This document shows, piece by piece, positions 42,799 through 51,987 of a DNA stretch of 64,000 nucleotides (position 1 is the first letter of the stretch; each line of letters opens with the position of its first letter). The position numbers and the translations under genes were made by a program. This stretch comes from JABMQB01 sp963677475 (GTDB lineage: Bacteria; Bacteroidota; Bacteroidia; Bacteroidales; Prolixibacteraceae). The notes under the pieces are model-generated. The model saw nothing but the letters and a program-made list of their open reading frames with translations. It had not been told where the DNA came from and did no database searches. The stretch covers positions 1 to 64,000 of the forward strand of contig CAXXQD010000023.1 of NCBI GenBank assembly GCA_963677475.2. The letters are read 5' to 3'.

Positions 42799-43458
42799 AT
42801 GGAAAATTTGAAAAAATTAAGCAATTTACTGCCAGGTTTTAATTGCAGTTCATGCGGATATAAACGATGCGATGAATTCGCTTCAGCGTTGATTGAAAAA
42901 GACCTGAATATTACGCTTTGCCCTTTTATAAGCCAACCGCAATTCGAACAAAATAAAGAAAAAATTGAAACACTTATTTGCCAAAAATCCGACCCGAAGG
43001 AAGCTGTGGTAAAAGGATTAATTGACAAAGTTGAGGCAGATTTCAAGCTGTTCCCGCTTGATAACGAGCATTCATGCCGTGAGGTTTTGGTATCTTTCTC
43101 CAATACTGTACTTTACGTAAATGATATTATTCGCTATAGGCCACTTGGCTGTCCAATTATACATTTTGCAGAAATATTAAGCATCAATCACGGACTTATA
43201 ACGGTTCATATAATAGGTCCCTGTAAGCGTTTAAATCCGAATGAAAAAGCTGAAATTAAAGATCTTGGTGTATGTATGGTACTTTCTTTTACAGGTAAGA
43301 TTGTTGGCAAACTCCCGGCTGTTGGACAAACCGTTAAGTTTTTACCAAATCATTGTATGATGGGGAAAATCCATTCGGGTATAATTGTAAATATCGAAAA
43401 AGAAATTGCAACCATTGATTGTATCGATTTGAAGGTGTGGGAACATTGTAAAACTTAA
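42799..43458 (+). CDS. Four-Cys Fe-S domain protein, third member of the module
   Basis: A 219-residue protein whose N-terminus carries FNCSSCGYKRCDEFASALIEKDLNITLCPF, with Cys16, 19, 24 and 41. This is the CxxCGxxxC...C arrangement of the 4Fe-4S domain found in RnfB and in the corrinoid/acetyl-CoA synthase gamma subunit. The rest contains several other Cys but no family I recognise. The ATG at 42799 has a strong Shine-Dalgarno-like AAAGGAGAATAGG that overlaps the end of the GTPase gene. The longer frame from 42709 would overlap the GTPase and is rejected. Probably co-translated with the two genes upstream. Confidence 0.75.
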   Translation: MENLKKLSNLLPGFNCSSCGYKRCDEFASALIEKDLNITLCPFISQPQFEQNKEKIETLICQKSDPKEAVVKGLIDKVEADFKLFPLDNEHSCREVLVSFSNTVLYVNDIIRYRPLGCPIIHFAEILSINHGLITVHIIGPCKRLNPNEKAEIKDLGVCMVLSFTGKIVGKLPAVGQTVKFLPNHCMMGKIHSGIIVNIEKEIATIDCIDLKVWEHCKT

Positions 43459-43500
43459 ATCAACAAAGCTAAGTGGCTAAAATAAATTTATCTTTAAGCC

Positions 43501-44415
43501 ATGAAAATAGCTGTTATTGATTTAGGGACAAATACCTGCAACCTACTCATTGCTGAAACCAATGGGAAGGCATTTCAAATACACCACCAAAGCAGCCAGC
43601 CTGTAAAACTAGGGGACGGTGCAATTCAAAAAAATGTTATTAGCAGTTCGGCTATGGAAAGGGCAAAAATTGCCCTCTTAAAACACAAAGCAAACATTGA
43701 CCTGTTTGGCTGCGAAAGCGTTAAAATATTTGGAACTTCTGCCATTCGGTCGGCTGAAAATAAAAACGAATTTCTATCCTTTATTAAGAAAAACACAAGT
43801 TACCAGATTGATGTTATTTCGGGTGACCGTGAAGCTGATTTAATTTACAAAGGAGTGCTTCTGGCTTTTAAAGAATTAAATTCCAATAGCCTTATTTTAG
43901 ATATTGGTGGCGGAAGCAATGAATTTATCCTTTGCAATAATTCAGGAATCCAGTGGCAAAAAAGTTTTCCCACGGGCATTTCAAGGGTAATCCATTCAAT
44001 TCAAGTGTCAGACCCTATTCGCTCAGAAGAAATCGAGGCATTGCAGGCTTATTTTAAAAAAGAACACCAGCCAATCCTGAACCAGGTTTCCGAAAACAAG
44101 GTGCGGACACTCATTGGGTGTTCCGGGGCATTTGATACCATTGCTGATATTTTAGATGAAGTAAATCCAAACGAAAAACCAAGGGTAAAGCAACTTATTA
44201 CGGTCGATGAATTTTATTTGGTTTATTTCAAATTAATTGGTGAATCAAAGAAAGAACTCCTACAAATTAAAGGCATGAACCCTGTTCGGATTGACCTTAT
44301 AATCCCGGCAATGATCTTAATTAAGCAGGTGGTTGAAAAAGCCAATATCCAGGAAATTTTCCAGACTGATTATGCTTTAAGGGAAGGTGTATTATGGGAA
44401 AAAATGCGCGGGTAA
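43501..44415 (+). CDS. Ppx/GppA family phosphatase
   Basis: A 304-residue exopolyphosphatase / pppGpp phosphohydrolase family protein with an actin-like ATPase fold. Phosphate-binding motifs are IDLGTNTCNLLI (6-17), IFGTSAIRSAENKNEF (about 80-95) and LILDIGGGSNEFIL (about 131-144). It is of the short, single-domain type common in Bacteroidota, lacking the C-terminal HD-like domain of E. coli Ppx. It runs convergently into the PfkB gene with six bases between the stops. Confidence 0.93.
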   Translation: MKIAVIDLGTNTCNLLIAETNGKAFQIHHQSSQPVKLGDGAIQKNVISSSAMERAKIALLKHKANIDLFGCESVKIFGTSAIRSAENKNEFLSFIKKNTSYQIDVISGDREADLIYKGVLLAFKELNSNSLILDIGGGSNEFILCNNSGIQWQKSFPTGISRVIHSIQVSDPIRSEEIEALQAYFKKEHQPILNQVSENKVRTLIGCSGAFDTIADILDEVNPNEKPRVKQLITVDEFYLVYFKLIGESKKELLQIKGMNPVRIDLIIPAMILIKQVVEKANIQEIFQTDYALREGVLWEKMRG

Positions 44416-44421
44416 GTTTGA

Positions 44422-45321
44422 TTACTTATTACTGCTTAAAATTTCAGAAATCTGTTCCATTTCAATTTTGGGGGTTGCGCCCATTTTTGATGCAACTAGT
44501 GCCCCCAGCGCGCACGCAAATTCCAATACCTTCTCCATTGGGTTCTCTGCCAGTAAAGAATGAATCAATCCTGCCAAAAAAGCATCACCGGCACCAACCG
44601 TATCCACTGCTTTAACTTTAAATCCGGGATGGTCGAATAATTTCCCATCTTTGTAAATAAAAGCCCCGTTGCTGCCTTTTGTTACACAAATCATCTGCAA
44701 ATTGTAAATTGAGGTCAACCTTTGTAATTGAGCTTTTTCGTCCAAATTTATCAGATGGTTCCACGATGCCACAATTTTTAACTCATCATCATTAATTTTT
44801 ACGAGGTTTGCCTTTGCCATTAATAACTCAACAACTTCCCGTTGGTCGTATGGTTTTCTTAGGTTAACATCCATTATTTTAAACGCATCGTTGGAAATCA
44901 CGCGCAAAATGGTTTCCCTGGTTACCTCGCTTCTTGAAGCCAATGATCCATAAACCAGTATCCCTGAATTTTTAGCAGCATTTTTTAAGGCATACGTAAA
45001 TTGAATATTATCCCAGGCAACAGGCTTGCATATTTCATACGTGGCATTTCGATTTTCATCCAAACGAACCAGTACTTCGCTGGTTGCCAGCCGATCATCT
45101 TCCTGTATCCAATCACATGATAATCCTGAACCACTTAAAAAATCGGACAACTTCTTTCCAGACTGGTCCTTCCCCACCCTGCTTGCCAATACAACATGTG
45201 CGCCCAAATTATTCAGATGAACTCCCGTATTTAAGGAAGCGCCACCAGGTTTTGATCCTGCAGGAAACCTGTCCCAAAGGACTTCACCAATGCATAATAC
45301 GTTTTTATTTTTGATGTTCAT
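44422..45321 (-). CDS. PfkB-family carbohydrate kinase (fructokinase-like)
   Basis: A 299-residue ribokinase-family sugar kinase. The N-terminal PfkB signature is GGASLNTGVHLNNLGAHVVLASRVGKD (about 25-51) and the C-terminal one is DTVGAGDAFLAGLIHSLL (about 242-259), where the Asp of GAGD is the catalytic base. The overall pattern (CIGEVLWDRFPAGSKPGGA) is like bacterial fructokinases, but the sugar cannot be fixed from sequence. No sugar transporter is adjacent. Confidence 0.9.
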   Translation of the reverse strand: MNIKNKNVLCIGEVLWDRFPAGSKPGGASLNTGVHLNNLGAHVVLASRVGKDQSGKKLSDFLSGSGLSCDWIQEDDRLATSEVLVRLDENRNATYEICKPVAWDNIQFTYALKNAAKNSGILVYGSLASRSEVTRETILRVISNDAFKIMDVNLRKPYDQREVVELLMAKANLVKINDDELKIVASWNHLINLDEKAQLQRLTSIYNLQMICVTKGSNGAFIYKDGKLFDHPGFKVKAVDTVGAGDAFLAGLIHSLLAENPMEKVLEFACALGALVASKMGATPKIEMEQISEILSSNK

Positions 45322-45360
45322 ATAGATGGTAAAAGTGAAAGATATTAAAACCTATCCAAT

Positions 45361-45436
45361 CAAACTATCCATCATCAAAAAAACATCATAGAAAGTTGAG
45401 TTTAAAAAATGCCGGCCTGGCTTTAAATTCTTTTGT
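45361..45436 (-). pseudogene. Degenerate copy of the 3' end of ctaB
   Basis: On the minus strand the stretch reads KEFKARPAFFKLNFL, matching the last part of the intact heme O synthase gene (46802-47671), then breaks after a roughly ten-base deletion although ATGATG...GATGATGGATAGTTTG continues to match. Similarity probably extends weakly to about 45480. Together with the intact gene it brackets the AAA/DUF4143 gene as a direct repeat. Confidence 0.75.
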
Positions 45437-45607
45437 GAAGGACATAAATATAAGTGCTAAGAATAGTTAAATAATACTAACTCAGAATTTTGTCATGAAA
45501 AAGAAAAATATACTTTCCTCATTGTGAAAATATTAAATCAATCACCACTTTTTAAGATAATATGAAATTTATTTTAAGATAGTCTGAACTTTAAATGCGT
45601 TTTATCT

Positions 45608-45615
45608 TATATTTG
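45608..45615 (+). promoter_or_regulatory. Putative -7 promoter element of the AAA/DUF4143 gene
   Basis: TATATTTG matches TAnnTTTG and lies 19 bases before the start codon at 45635. Confidence 0.45.
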
Positions 45616-45634
45616 TATTTGTGAAAAATAAGAT

Positions 45635-46795
45635 ATGTGGATAAACAGAAACCATACAGCTAAGATTATAAAGGCTGTAGAAACAAGACCAGCAATTTTG
45701 CTTACAGGAATAAGGCAAGTAGGTAAAAGTTCATTGCTGCAAAAGTTGTTTAAGGATGCTGAATATGTCACTTTGGATAAATTAATTTTGGCACAAGAAG
45801 CACAGGAGAATCCGGAGAAATTCCTTAGCAGATTTAAGAACCAGGTTATAATAGATGAAATTCAATATGCTCCTTCCCTTTTTAGAGATTTGAAAATTAA
45901 AATTGATATAAATAGAGATGTAAAAGGGAAATGGATTTTGACAGGTAGTCAGCAATTTTCACTCATGAAAGAAGTTAGTGAATCATTAGCCGGACGCATT
46001 AGAATCCTTAATTTACATTCACTTAGTGCAAATGAACTATCTTCTACAGGACTATTAACTAACAAGAAAGACCTATTATGGAAAGGGGGATTTCCTGAAA
46101 TTTGGGCAGAAAATTTAGATGTTCCTGATTTTTTTGATGACTACATTCAAACCTATATTGAGCGTGATTTAAAACAAATTATTAATGTTAGTAATCTTCG
46201 TGACTTCAGGCATTTTCTAACATTACTTGCTATTCGTTCAGGACAATTGGTTAACTACACCGAAATATCAAAAGACGTAGGTGTCTCTAATAACACTATA
46301 AAAGCCTGGGTTAGTGCTCTCGAAGTATCTGGATTAATTACACTTCTATCTCCATATTACAACAACCTTGGAAAACGATTGATCAAAGCACCAAAACTTT
46401 ATTTTTGCGATAATGGAATATTGGCAGCTCTTTTAAATATCGGCTCACTGGAAGCATTAGAAAACTCCCTTCATCTTGGAAATCTTTGGGAGAATTTTGT
46501 TTATACCGAATTGGTAAAAGAAGGTTTTACTTCACGTAAAAACCTATTTTATTTTCGTGACCAAAATGGAGTTGAAATAGATTTTATTCTTGAAAGAAAT
46601 GGGAAAACTATTTTATTGGAAGCTAAATACAGTGAACGTCCAAATCCCAAAAAATTAAATTTCCGAAAAATCTCCCCTTTATTTAAAGAAACTGTAGATA
46701 AAGCAGTTGCATGTGGAGTGGAAGAAAAAGGCTTAATTTCACTTAAAGACTTCTCCATGTTTAATCCACTTAATGGATTTGTTTTGTTCGAGTAA
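45635..46795 (+). CDS. AAA-family ATPase with DUF4143 domain
   Basis: A 386-residue protein of the large DUF4143 ATPase family. An AAA domain (about 10-150) has Walker A TGIRQVGKSSLL and Walker B NQVIIDEIQY. A winged helix region (ISKDVGVSNNTIKAWVSALEVSGLI) follows, then a C-terminal PD-(D/E)xK nuclease-like region (FRDQNGVEIDFILERNGKTILLEAKYSE). Such proteins occur sporadically and in high copy number in Bacteroidota and often look like recently acquired accessory genes; their biochemical role is poorly known. It is flanked by a degenerate and an intact copy of the ctaB 3' end, indicating insertion next to ctaB. Confidence 0.9.
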   Translation: MWINRNHTAKIIKAVETRPAILLTGIRQVGKSSLLQKLFKDAEYVTLDKLILAQEAQENPEKFLSRFKNQVIIDEIQYAPSLFRDLKIKIDINRDVKGKWILTGSQQFSLMKEVSESLAGRIRILNLHSLSANELSSTGLLTNKKDLLWKGGFPEIWAENLDVPDFFDDYIQTYIERDLKQIINVSNLRDFRHFLTLLAIRSGQLVNYTEISKDVGVSNNTIKAWVSALEVSGLITLLSPYYNNLGKRLIKAPKLYFCDNGILAALLNIGSLEALENSLHLGNLWENFVYTELVKEGFTSRKNLFYFRDQNGVEIDFILERNGKTILLEAKYSERPNPKKLNFRKISPLFKETVDKAVACGVEEKGLISLKDFSMFNPLNGFVLFE

Positions 46796-46801
46796 AGAAC
46801 T

Positions 46802-47671
46802 TTAATATTTCCCCAACAAACTATCCATCATCAGGAAAAACATCATAAAAAGATATAGAAAATTGAGTTTGAAAAAAGCAGGCCTTGCTTTAAATTCCTT
46901 TTGAACTAGGAAGTCTTTAGTAAACGAGAATAGTAAATACAGGATGTATATTAACAATAAAAAATATAAGAATTTATGCCCAAAAACGTAATGGATCACC
47001 AAAAGCGCCGATGAAATTGTTGTTAAAATCCAGGTAAAAGTGAGCCTTTTAATTTGGTTCGGATTAAATACCTGGTTTAAACTCGGCATGCTTGCAAGTT
47101 GGTATTGTTCTCCAAACATTAGGAGCAATAACCAGAAGTGCGGTACCTGTCCCAGGAAAAAAAAACTCCCAACTAATAATATATTCTGATCGAATAAGCT
47201 ACCACCTGCTGCTGCCCAACCAATAAGCGGGGGCAAAGCACCAGTTAAAGAACCTGGCAAAACAGCAAATGCTGTTACTTTTTTTAAAGGCGTATAAACC
47301 AGATTATAAGTAACCAGGGTAAAAAGGCTGAGCCACATTGCAATTGTTGGTAAAAACAAATACAACAAAGCAAGGCCAATTAAAGTATATGTGGTTGCTA
47401 CAACAAATGCAGCTATTGCTGACAACCTTTTGGAAGGAATCGGGCGTTTTTTTGTCCTGGGCATCAAAGCATCCTGTTCTCGTTCCTGAAAATGATTAAA
47501 TGCACTTGAGCCACACGAAACCAAAAATACACCAAAGGCTAACAGCCACGCCCCTTGATCCAGTTTTTTTGTAAACATAAGGTATCCGGTAAGTGCCGAT
47601 AAGGCTACCGGTAAAGAAATCCGTACTTTCCCAAGCTCCAATAGAATTTTTAAATAAGAGCCTTTTTGCAT
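46802..47671 (-). CDS. ctaB: Protoheme IX farnesyltransferase (heme O synthase)
   Basis: A 289-residue membrane enzyme (UbiA superfamily) that attaches farnesyl to heme B, giving heme O for the caa3 oxidase. The Asp-rich motif NHFQEREQDALMPRTKKRPIP (about 59-79) is the CyoE/CtaB signature, and about eight helices follow. It starts three bases after the coxB stop, at the 3' end of the oxidase cluster. A broken second copy of its 3' end lies 1.4 kb downstream. Confidence 0.95.
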   Translation of the reverse strand: MQKGSYLKILLELGKVRISLPVALSALTGYLMFTKKLDQGAWLLAFGVFLVSCGSSAFNHFQEREQDALMPRTKKRPIPSKRLSAIAAFVVATTYTLIGLALLYLFLPTIAMWLSLFTLVTYNLVYTPLKKVTAFAVLPGSLTGALPPLIGWAAAGGSLFDQNILLVGSFFFLGQVPHFWLLLLMFGEQYQLASMPSLNQVFNPNQIKRLTFTWILTTISSALLVIHYVFGHKFLYFLLLIYILYLLFSFTKDFLVQKEFKARPAFFKLNFLYLFMMFFLMMDSLLGKY

Positions 47672-47674
47672 TCC

Positions 47675-48613
47675 TTATTTTAAGGTTTTAAGATATTCAA
47701 TGATCAAGCCTATGTCTTCATCCGAAAGTTGCCCTTCGTACGAGAGCATCAATCCTTTGTTAAACCCTTCCACAATGTCGTCATTCGGATTTAGGATCGA
47801 ATTACGAATATACAAACTATCGGCTATTACCTCACGCTTTTCTTTTTTTGTAAGAACAACCTGGGCATGTCCGTATACCCCTTTTAACGAAGGACCAACC
47901 AATTTAGAACCATCCGTTGTATGACAGGCAAAACAACCTATTGATTCCATTATGCGCTTTCCTGCGGCAACAGGTGAATCAACTTTTATTGCCACCTGGG
48001 TGGTATCAACATACCAACTATTAAATGCACTGTCTTCCATTACTTTTGCAATCGAATTCATATAGGAGTGCTGCAACCCGCAATATTCGGCGCAAAATAT
48101 ATCGTAATCCCCCTCTTTTTGAGGCTTAAACCACATAAAATTATTTTCTTTCCCGGGAACCATATCCTGCTTTACCCTGAATGCCGGAATATAAAGGCTA
48201 TGCAGTACATCAAGGGCCACAAGGTTTAATTTAACAGGTTGGTCTTTCGGTAAGTACAAGGTGTCTGTTTTCTTACCATTTTCATATTCAAACATAAAGT
48301 TCCACATCCTTCCGTAAACAGTGATCTCCATACTGTCTTTTGGTGCCCGTTTCATGGGTTCCCATGCCACCCAGCCATAATAGAACATCAGTAATGTTAA
48401 CAGAAAAGGAATAACAGTCCAAAGAACTTCAAGCGTAATATTATCTTTTGTTTTTCCTGCAACCGGATGTTTCTTTTTGTTGTACTTATAAATAAAATAG
48501 AGCATTACGGCAGTGAGCCCAATCAAAAATGCGAAACATATTCCAAGGATAATTAAAAAGGCCAAATCAACCCCCTGGACAAAATTCGATGCTTGTGTAA
48601 TTTCTGTATTCAT
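47675..48613 (-). CDS. ctaC: Cytochrome c oxidase subunit II with fused cytochrome c (caa3 type)
   Basis: A 312-residue subunit. Two N-terminal membrane helices (about 15-40 and 62-84) are followed by a cupredoxin domain with the dinuclear CuA ligands in CAEYCGLQHSYM (about 177-188). A C-terminal class I cytochrome c has CFACH (about 226-230). It receives electrons from cytochrome c or ACIII and passes them to subunit I. The fused cytochrome makes this a caa3-type oxidase. It is downstream of subunits I, III and IV instead of at the head of the cluster. Confidence 0.95.
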   Translation of the reverse strand: MNTEITQASNFVQGVDLAFLIILGICFAFLIGLTAVMLYFIYKYNKKKHPVAGKTKDNITLEVLWTVIPFLLTLLMFYYGWVAWEPMKRAPKDSMEITVYGRMWNFMFEYENGKKTDTLYLPKDQPVKLNLVALDVLHSLYIPAFRVKQDMVPGKENNFMWFKPQKEGDYDIFCAEYCGLQHSYMNSIAKVMEDSAFNSWYVDTTQVAIKVDSPVAAGKRIMESIGCFACHTTDGSKLVGPSLKGVYGHAQVVLTKKEKREVIADSLYIRNSILNPNDDIVEGFNKGLMLSYEGQLSDEDIGLIIEYLKTLK

Positions 48614-48622
48614 AAGTAAACC

Positions 48623-48907
48623 CTATCTATAATAGTAATCTAAAAAAGTAATAATTATAACCACAACGAATATGGAAAACACAAACCCAACCATAATCCG
48701 GATATATGGTTTGTCAAATTTGAGGTGCATAAAAACAGTCAAAACCAGGTACGTTTTTACAACGGCAAACAATAACGCCCCTGCAACCGACCATTCTCCA
48801 AGCTCAATACTGGTAATCCCGATAGATGCAATTGTTAGTACTACCAAAGCAAGCAATACTTTTACAAATGTTTTGTAAGGAACTATATGGTGTTTTTCTT
48901 CTGACAT
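48623..48907 (-). CDS. ctaF: Cytochrome c oxidase subunit IV (caa3 type)
   Basis: A 94-residue small subunit with three hydrophobic helices, of the prokaryotic cytochrome c oxidase subunit IV family (MSEEKHHIVPYKTFVKVLLALVVLT...VAGALLFAVVKTYLVLTVFMHLKFD). The start at the complement of 48905-48907 gives this standard N-terminus; a longer frame to 48979 overlaps subunit III and is rejected. It lies between subunit III and subunit II genes. Confidence 0.9.
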   Translation of the reverse strand: MSEEKHHIVPYKTFVKVLLALVVLTIASIGITSIELGEWSVAGALLFAVVKTYLVLTVFMHLKFDKPYIRIMVGFVFSIFVVVIIITFLDYYYR

Positions 48908-48918
48908 AATGTGAGGCG

Positions 48919-49539
48919 TTAAGTAATTAGATAAAATAAGGGGAACAGGAATATCCATATCGCATCTACAAGGTGCCAATAAAGGCCACTATTTTCAAGC
49001 AGGGCAAACCGGTTATGGTAGACTTTCCCTTTTTTAACATAAACCATTACCCAAATAATAAAAACCATTCCGATAATAATATGCAAGGCATGTAATCCGG
49101 TCATCACAAAATAAAGCCCAAAAAATAGGATTTCTCCCTGGCTAAAACTTTCAAGCATGTGCTCTGAACCAGGGAATATGCCATGTTCAAATTTCACGCT
49201 CCACTCAAAATACTTATTTACTAAAAATACCAAAGCCAAAAAGACCGTGATTCCCATAAGTACTTGGGTTAATTTATAATCCTGTTTTTGAATAGCGGAT
49301 GTTGCCATGGCAATGGTCATACTGCTCACCAGCAAAATAACCGTATTAATAGCCCCAATGGTAGTATTTAACTCTTCGGCTGCCAAATGAAATGCATCTG
49401 GGTTCAGGTATCTATAGACTGAATAAATAATGAATAAACCTCCAAACAAAAGGAGCTCCGTAAAAATAAACAACCACATCCCAATTTTCGATCCTTCCGG
49501 ATCGTAATGGTCATGTGCCGTATGTAAAGTTTCTTCCAT
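48919..49539 (-). CDS. ctaE: Cytochrome c oxidase subunit III
   Basis: A 206-residue subunit with five helices, the five-helix short form seen in caa3 and bo3-type enzymes. Recognisable stretches are GMWLFIFTELLLFGGLFIIYSVYRY and ALHIIIGMVFIIWVMVYVKKGKVYHNRFALLENSGLYWHLVDAIWIFLFPLFYLI, ending with the conserved HLVDxIWIxLFPLxYL. It follows subunit I by 17 bases. Confidence 0.95.
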   Translation of the reverse strand: MEETLHTAHDHYDPEGSKIGMWLFIFTELLLFGGLFIIYSVYRYLNPDAFHLAAEELNTTIGAINTVILLVSSMTIAMATSAIQKQDYKLTQVLMGITVFLALVFLVNKYFEWSVKFEHGIFPGSEHMLESFSQGEILFFGLYFVMTGLHALHIIIGMVFIIWVMVYVKKGKVYHNRFALLENSGLYWHLVDAIWIFLFPLFYLIT

Positions 49540-49556
49540 AGTCAGGTTTTATTTTA

Positions 49557-51167
49557 TCAAAAATCGTATGTCTCTTTGTCTTCTGGAATCACAGGGATTT
49601 CATCGAAATTTTCGAGGCTTGGAGGCGAAGAAACCGTCCATTCCAGTGTTTTTGCATTCCAGGGGTTCTTTTCTGCTTTCGGTCCGTTTTTAGCCGATTT
49701 AACCAGGTTTGCGATTATAATAATCAAACCTGTAGCAAGTAACCAGGAGCCAACTGTGCTTAATATATTTGGTCCGTGAAATTCATTCAGATAATCGTAG
49801 TAGCGCCTTGGCATTCCTTTCATTCCCAAATAGAACATGGGGGTATAAAGGGTTAAAAACCCAATGAAGAATATGAACCAACCTGTATTTGCCCATTTCC
49901 TGTCATACATTCTTCCAAATATTTTTGGAAACCAGTAATGCAACCCCGCAAAAAACGCAAATCCAACACCACCAAATACAATGAAGTGGAAATGCGCAAC
50001 CACAAAGGCAGTATCATGTACATAAATGTTTGCAGCCAATGCTCCTAATACCAATCCTGAAAGGCCACCAATCATAAATACAAAAATGAAGGAAGCTGCC
50101 CAGTAAAATGGTGTATCCAGCGTAATCGATCCTTTATACATGGTGGTTATCCAATTAAATACCTTTATGGCACTTGGTATGGCAACAAAGAAAGTTATTA
50201 ATGAAAAATAGTATTGTGCAGTTCCGCTCATTCCGGCAGTAAACATGTGGTGCCCCCAAACCAGGTAACCCACAAATGCTATTGCCATGGTTGAAATAAT
50301 AAGCGCTTTATAACCAAATATTGCTTTTTGTGTAAAAGTTGGAATGATTTCCGAGATTGCCCCCATCGCCGGAAGAATCATGATATAAACGGCCGGGTGC
50401 GAATAAATCCAGAACAAATGCTGGTACAACACCGGATCGCCGCCCAATGCCGGATCGAAAACCCCGATCCCGAAAACCCTTTCTAAGGAAACAAGTACCA
50501 AGGTAATTCCAATCACCGGGGTAGCCAACAATTGTATCCAGGCAGTGCCATAAACCGTCCAAACAAAAAGTGGAAGTTTTAACCATTTCATTCCAGGGGC
50601 ACGTAACCTGTGTATGGTTACCAAAAAGTTCAACCCGGTTAAAATGGACGAAAACCCAAGTATAAATGCACCAAAAATTGCCGGCAACAAATTGGTACCC
50701 GATTTAAAACTATAAGGAGCGTAAAAAGTCCAACCTGTGTCGGGCACACCATCGCCAAAAAGCAGGGAAGCCAAAACCAGGAATACACCTGCGATATAAA
50801 AATACCAGGATAATAGGTTTAACTTTGGAAAAGCCACATCTTTGGCCCCGATCATTATTGGCAATAAAAAATTACCAAAAACCGCAGGTAACCCCGGAAC
50901 AACAATCATAAAGATCATAATAACCCCATGAACCGTGAAAACCGAATTGTAAGTCTGGGCATCCATGATGGTTTTCCCGGGAGCCAATAATTCCAGCTTC
51001 ATTGACAATCCCAGCAAAACCCCCACAACAAACATGGTGGCAATAGAATACAGGTACAGCAAACCAATTCTTTTATGGTCGGTCGAGAATATCCACCCAA
51101 GGAACCCGGTGTACTTTCCTTTATATTCAAGGTAACTCACTTCGTGAGAGGTGTTTGATTCTTGCAT
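49557..51167 (-). CDS. ctaD: Cytochrome c oxidase subunit I (A2-type heme-copper oxidase)
   Basis: A 536-residue catalytic subunit with 12 helices. The active site has IYSHPAVYIMILPAMG, containing the YSHP motif and CuB/Tyr region that mark A2-type oxidases, which lack the key Glu of the A1 D-channel. Other conserved parts are FTVHGVIMIFM (low-spin heme ligand), WGHHMFTAG and DTAFVVAHFHFIVFGG. It reduces O2 to water and pumps protons. It follows the SCO gene and precedes subunits III, IV and II. Confidence 0.97.
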   Translation of the reverse strand: MQESNTSHEVSYLEYKGKYTGFLGWIFSTDHKRIGLLYLYSIATMFVVGVLLGLSMKLELLAPGKTIMDAQTYNSVFTVHGVIMIFMIVVPGLPAVFGNFLLPIMIGAKDVAFPKLNLLSWYFYIAGVFLVLASLLFGDGVPDTGWTFYAPYSFKSGTNLLPAIFGAFILGFSSILTGLNFLVTIHRLRAPGMKWLKLPLFVWTVYGTAWIQLLATPVIGITLVLVSLERVFGIGVFDPALGGDPVLYQHLFWIYSHPAVYIMILPAMGAISEIIPTFTQKAIFGYKALIISTMAIAFVGYLVWGHHMFTAGMSGTAQYYFSLITFFVAIPSAIKVFNWITTMYKGSITLDTPFYWAASFIFVFMIGGLSGLVLGALAANIYVHDTAFVVAHFHFIVFGGVGFAFFAGLHYWFPKIFGRMYDRKWANTGWFIFFIGFLTLYTPMFYLGMKGMPRRYYDYLNEFHGPNILSTVGSWLLATGLIIIIANLVKSAKNGPKAEKNPWNAKTLEWTVSSPPSLENFDEIPVIPEDKETYDF

Positions 51168-51183
51168 TAGTACGTATTTAAGT

Positions 51184-51987
51184 TTATGCTTTTTTTCTTT
51201 TAGGTTTGAACACGATTACCAATAAAAACAGGAAGGCGAAAAACATGATCACTATTCCGCTCACCTTGGTAATATTCATTACATATGTTTGTCCCACAGG
51301 ATCATACGAATAACAAAAACGTAATATTTTATTCAATGTTGGACCGGATTTGCCTTCAGATGCTTCAATAATTGCCATCTTCCACTCAAAAGGCAGGAAA
51401 AACATTCCGTTTAAATACCTGGTTATTTTTCCTTCAGGACTCACAACTGTAACCGATGCAGCATGCAAATAATCAACGCCTGTTTTTTTGTATTTAAAAC
51501 CCGTTGCATTGGTTGCACGTGCAATACTGGCACTATCACTCACAAAAAAATGCCATCCTTTTGCTGCCTGCTCGCTGTTTTGCATCAGGTTTAGATAATT
51601 CTTTTTCTTACGGATACCAAGGTCAATGGTCTCTGTTGGGTCGAAACTAATGGTAAGTACCTGGTAATCTTCCCCCGGGACCAAATCCGAGCGGTCCATG
51701 ACCGAGGCAATTGCTTCCATTAATGGGCTACAAATTCCGGGACATCGGTAATAAACAAAATTAATAACCGTGGGTTTGTCAATAATATCGGTCAAGTTGA
51801 CTTTCTCTCCAGCCTCGTTCACCAACGAAATATCTTTGGGAAGATATTCGTCCAGGTGCTCAACAACCCCAATTTCAACATCATCAGTTGGCGAAGATGA
51901 AGTTTGCGAATACGACTGTACGGAGGAGATAACAAAAAGGCATAATAAAAGAATTACGTTTTGTTTTACCCTGAAAATTGAATTCAT
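51184..51987 (-). CDS. SCO1/SenC/PrrC family copper chaperone
   Basis: A 267-residue exported thioredoxin-fold protein that delivers copper to the CuA site of subunit II. A signal peptide spans residues 1-28, the CxxxC copper motif is in RCPGICSP (Cys82, Cys86), and a conserved His follows in DYLHAASV (about 178-185). A C-terminal helix (about 240-262, VSGIVIMFFAFLFLLVIVF) anchors it in the membrane. It is the first gene of the caa3 oxidase cluster, which fits a maturation role. Confidence 0.92.
   Translation of the reverse strand: MNSIFRVKQNVILLLCLFVISSVQSYSQTSSSPTDDVEIGVVEHLDEYLPKDISLVNEAGEKVNLTDIIDKPTVINFVYYRCPGICSPLMEAIASVMDRSDLVPGEDYQVLTISFDPTETIDLGIRKKKNYLNLMQNSEQAAKGWHFFVSDSASIARATNATGFKYKKTGVDYLHAASVTVVSPEGKITRYLNGMFFLPFEWKMAIIEASEGKSGPTLNKILRFCYSYDPVGQTYVMNITKVSGIVIMFFAFLFLLVIVFKPKRKKA

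Noticed and set aside
44394..44615. 73-aa plus-strand ORF overlapping the end of the phosphatase gene
   Set aside because: Mostly antisense to the PfkB kinase and without ribosome binding site or recognisable family.
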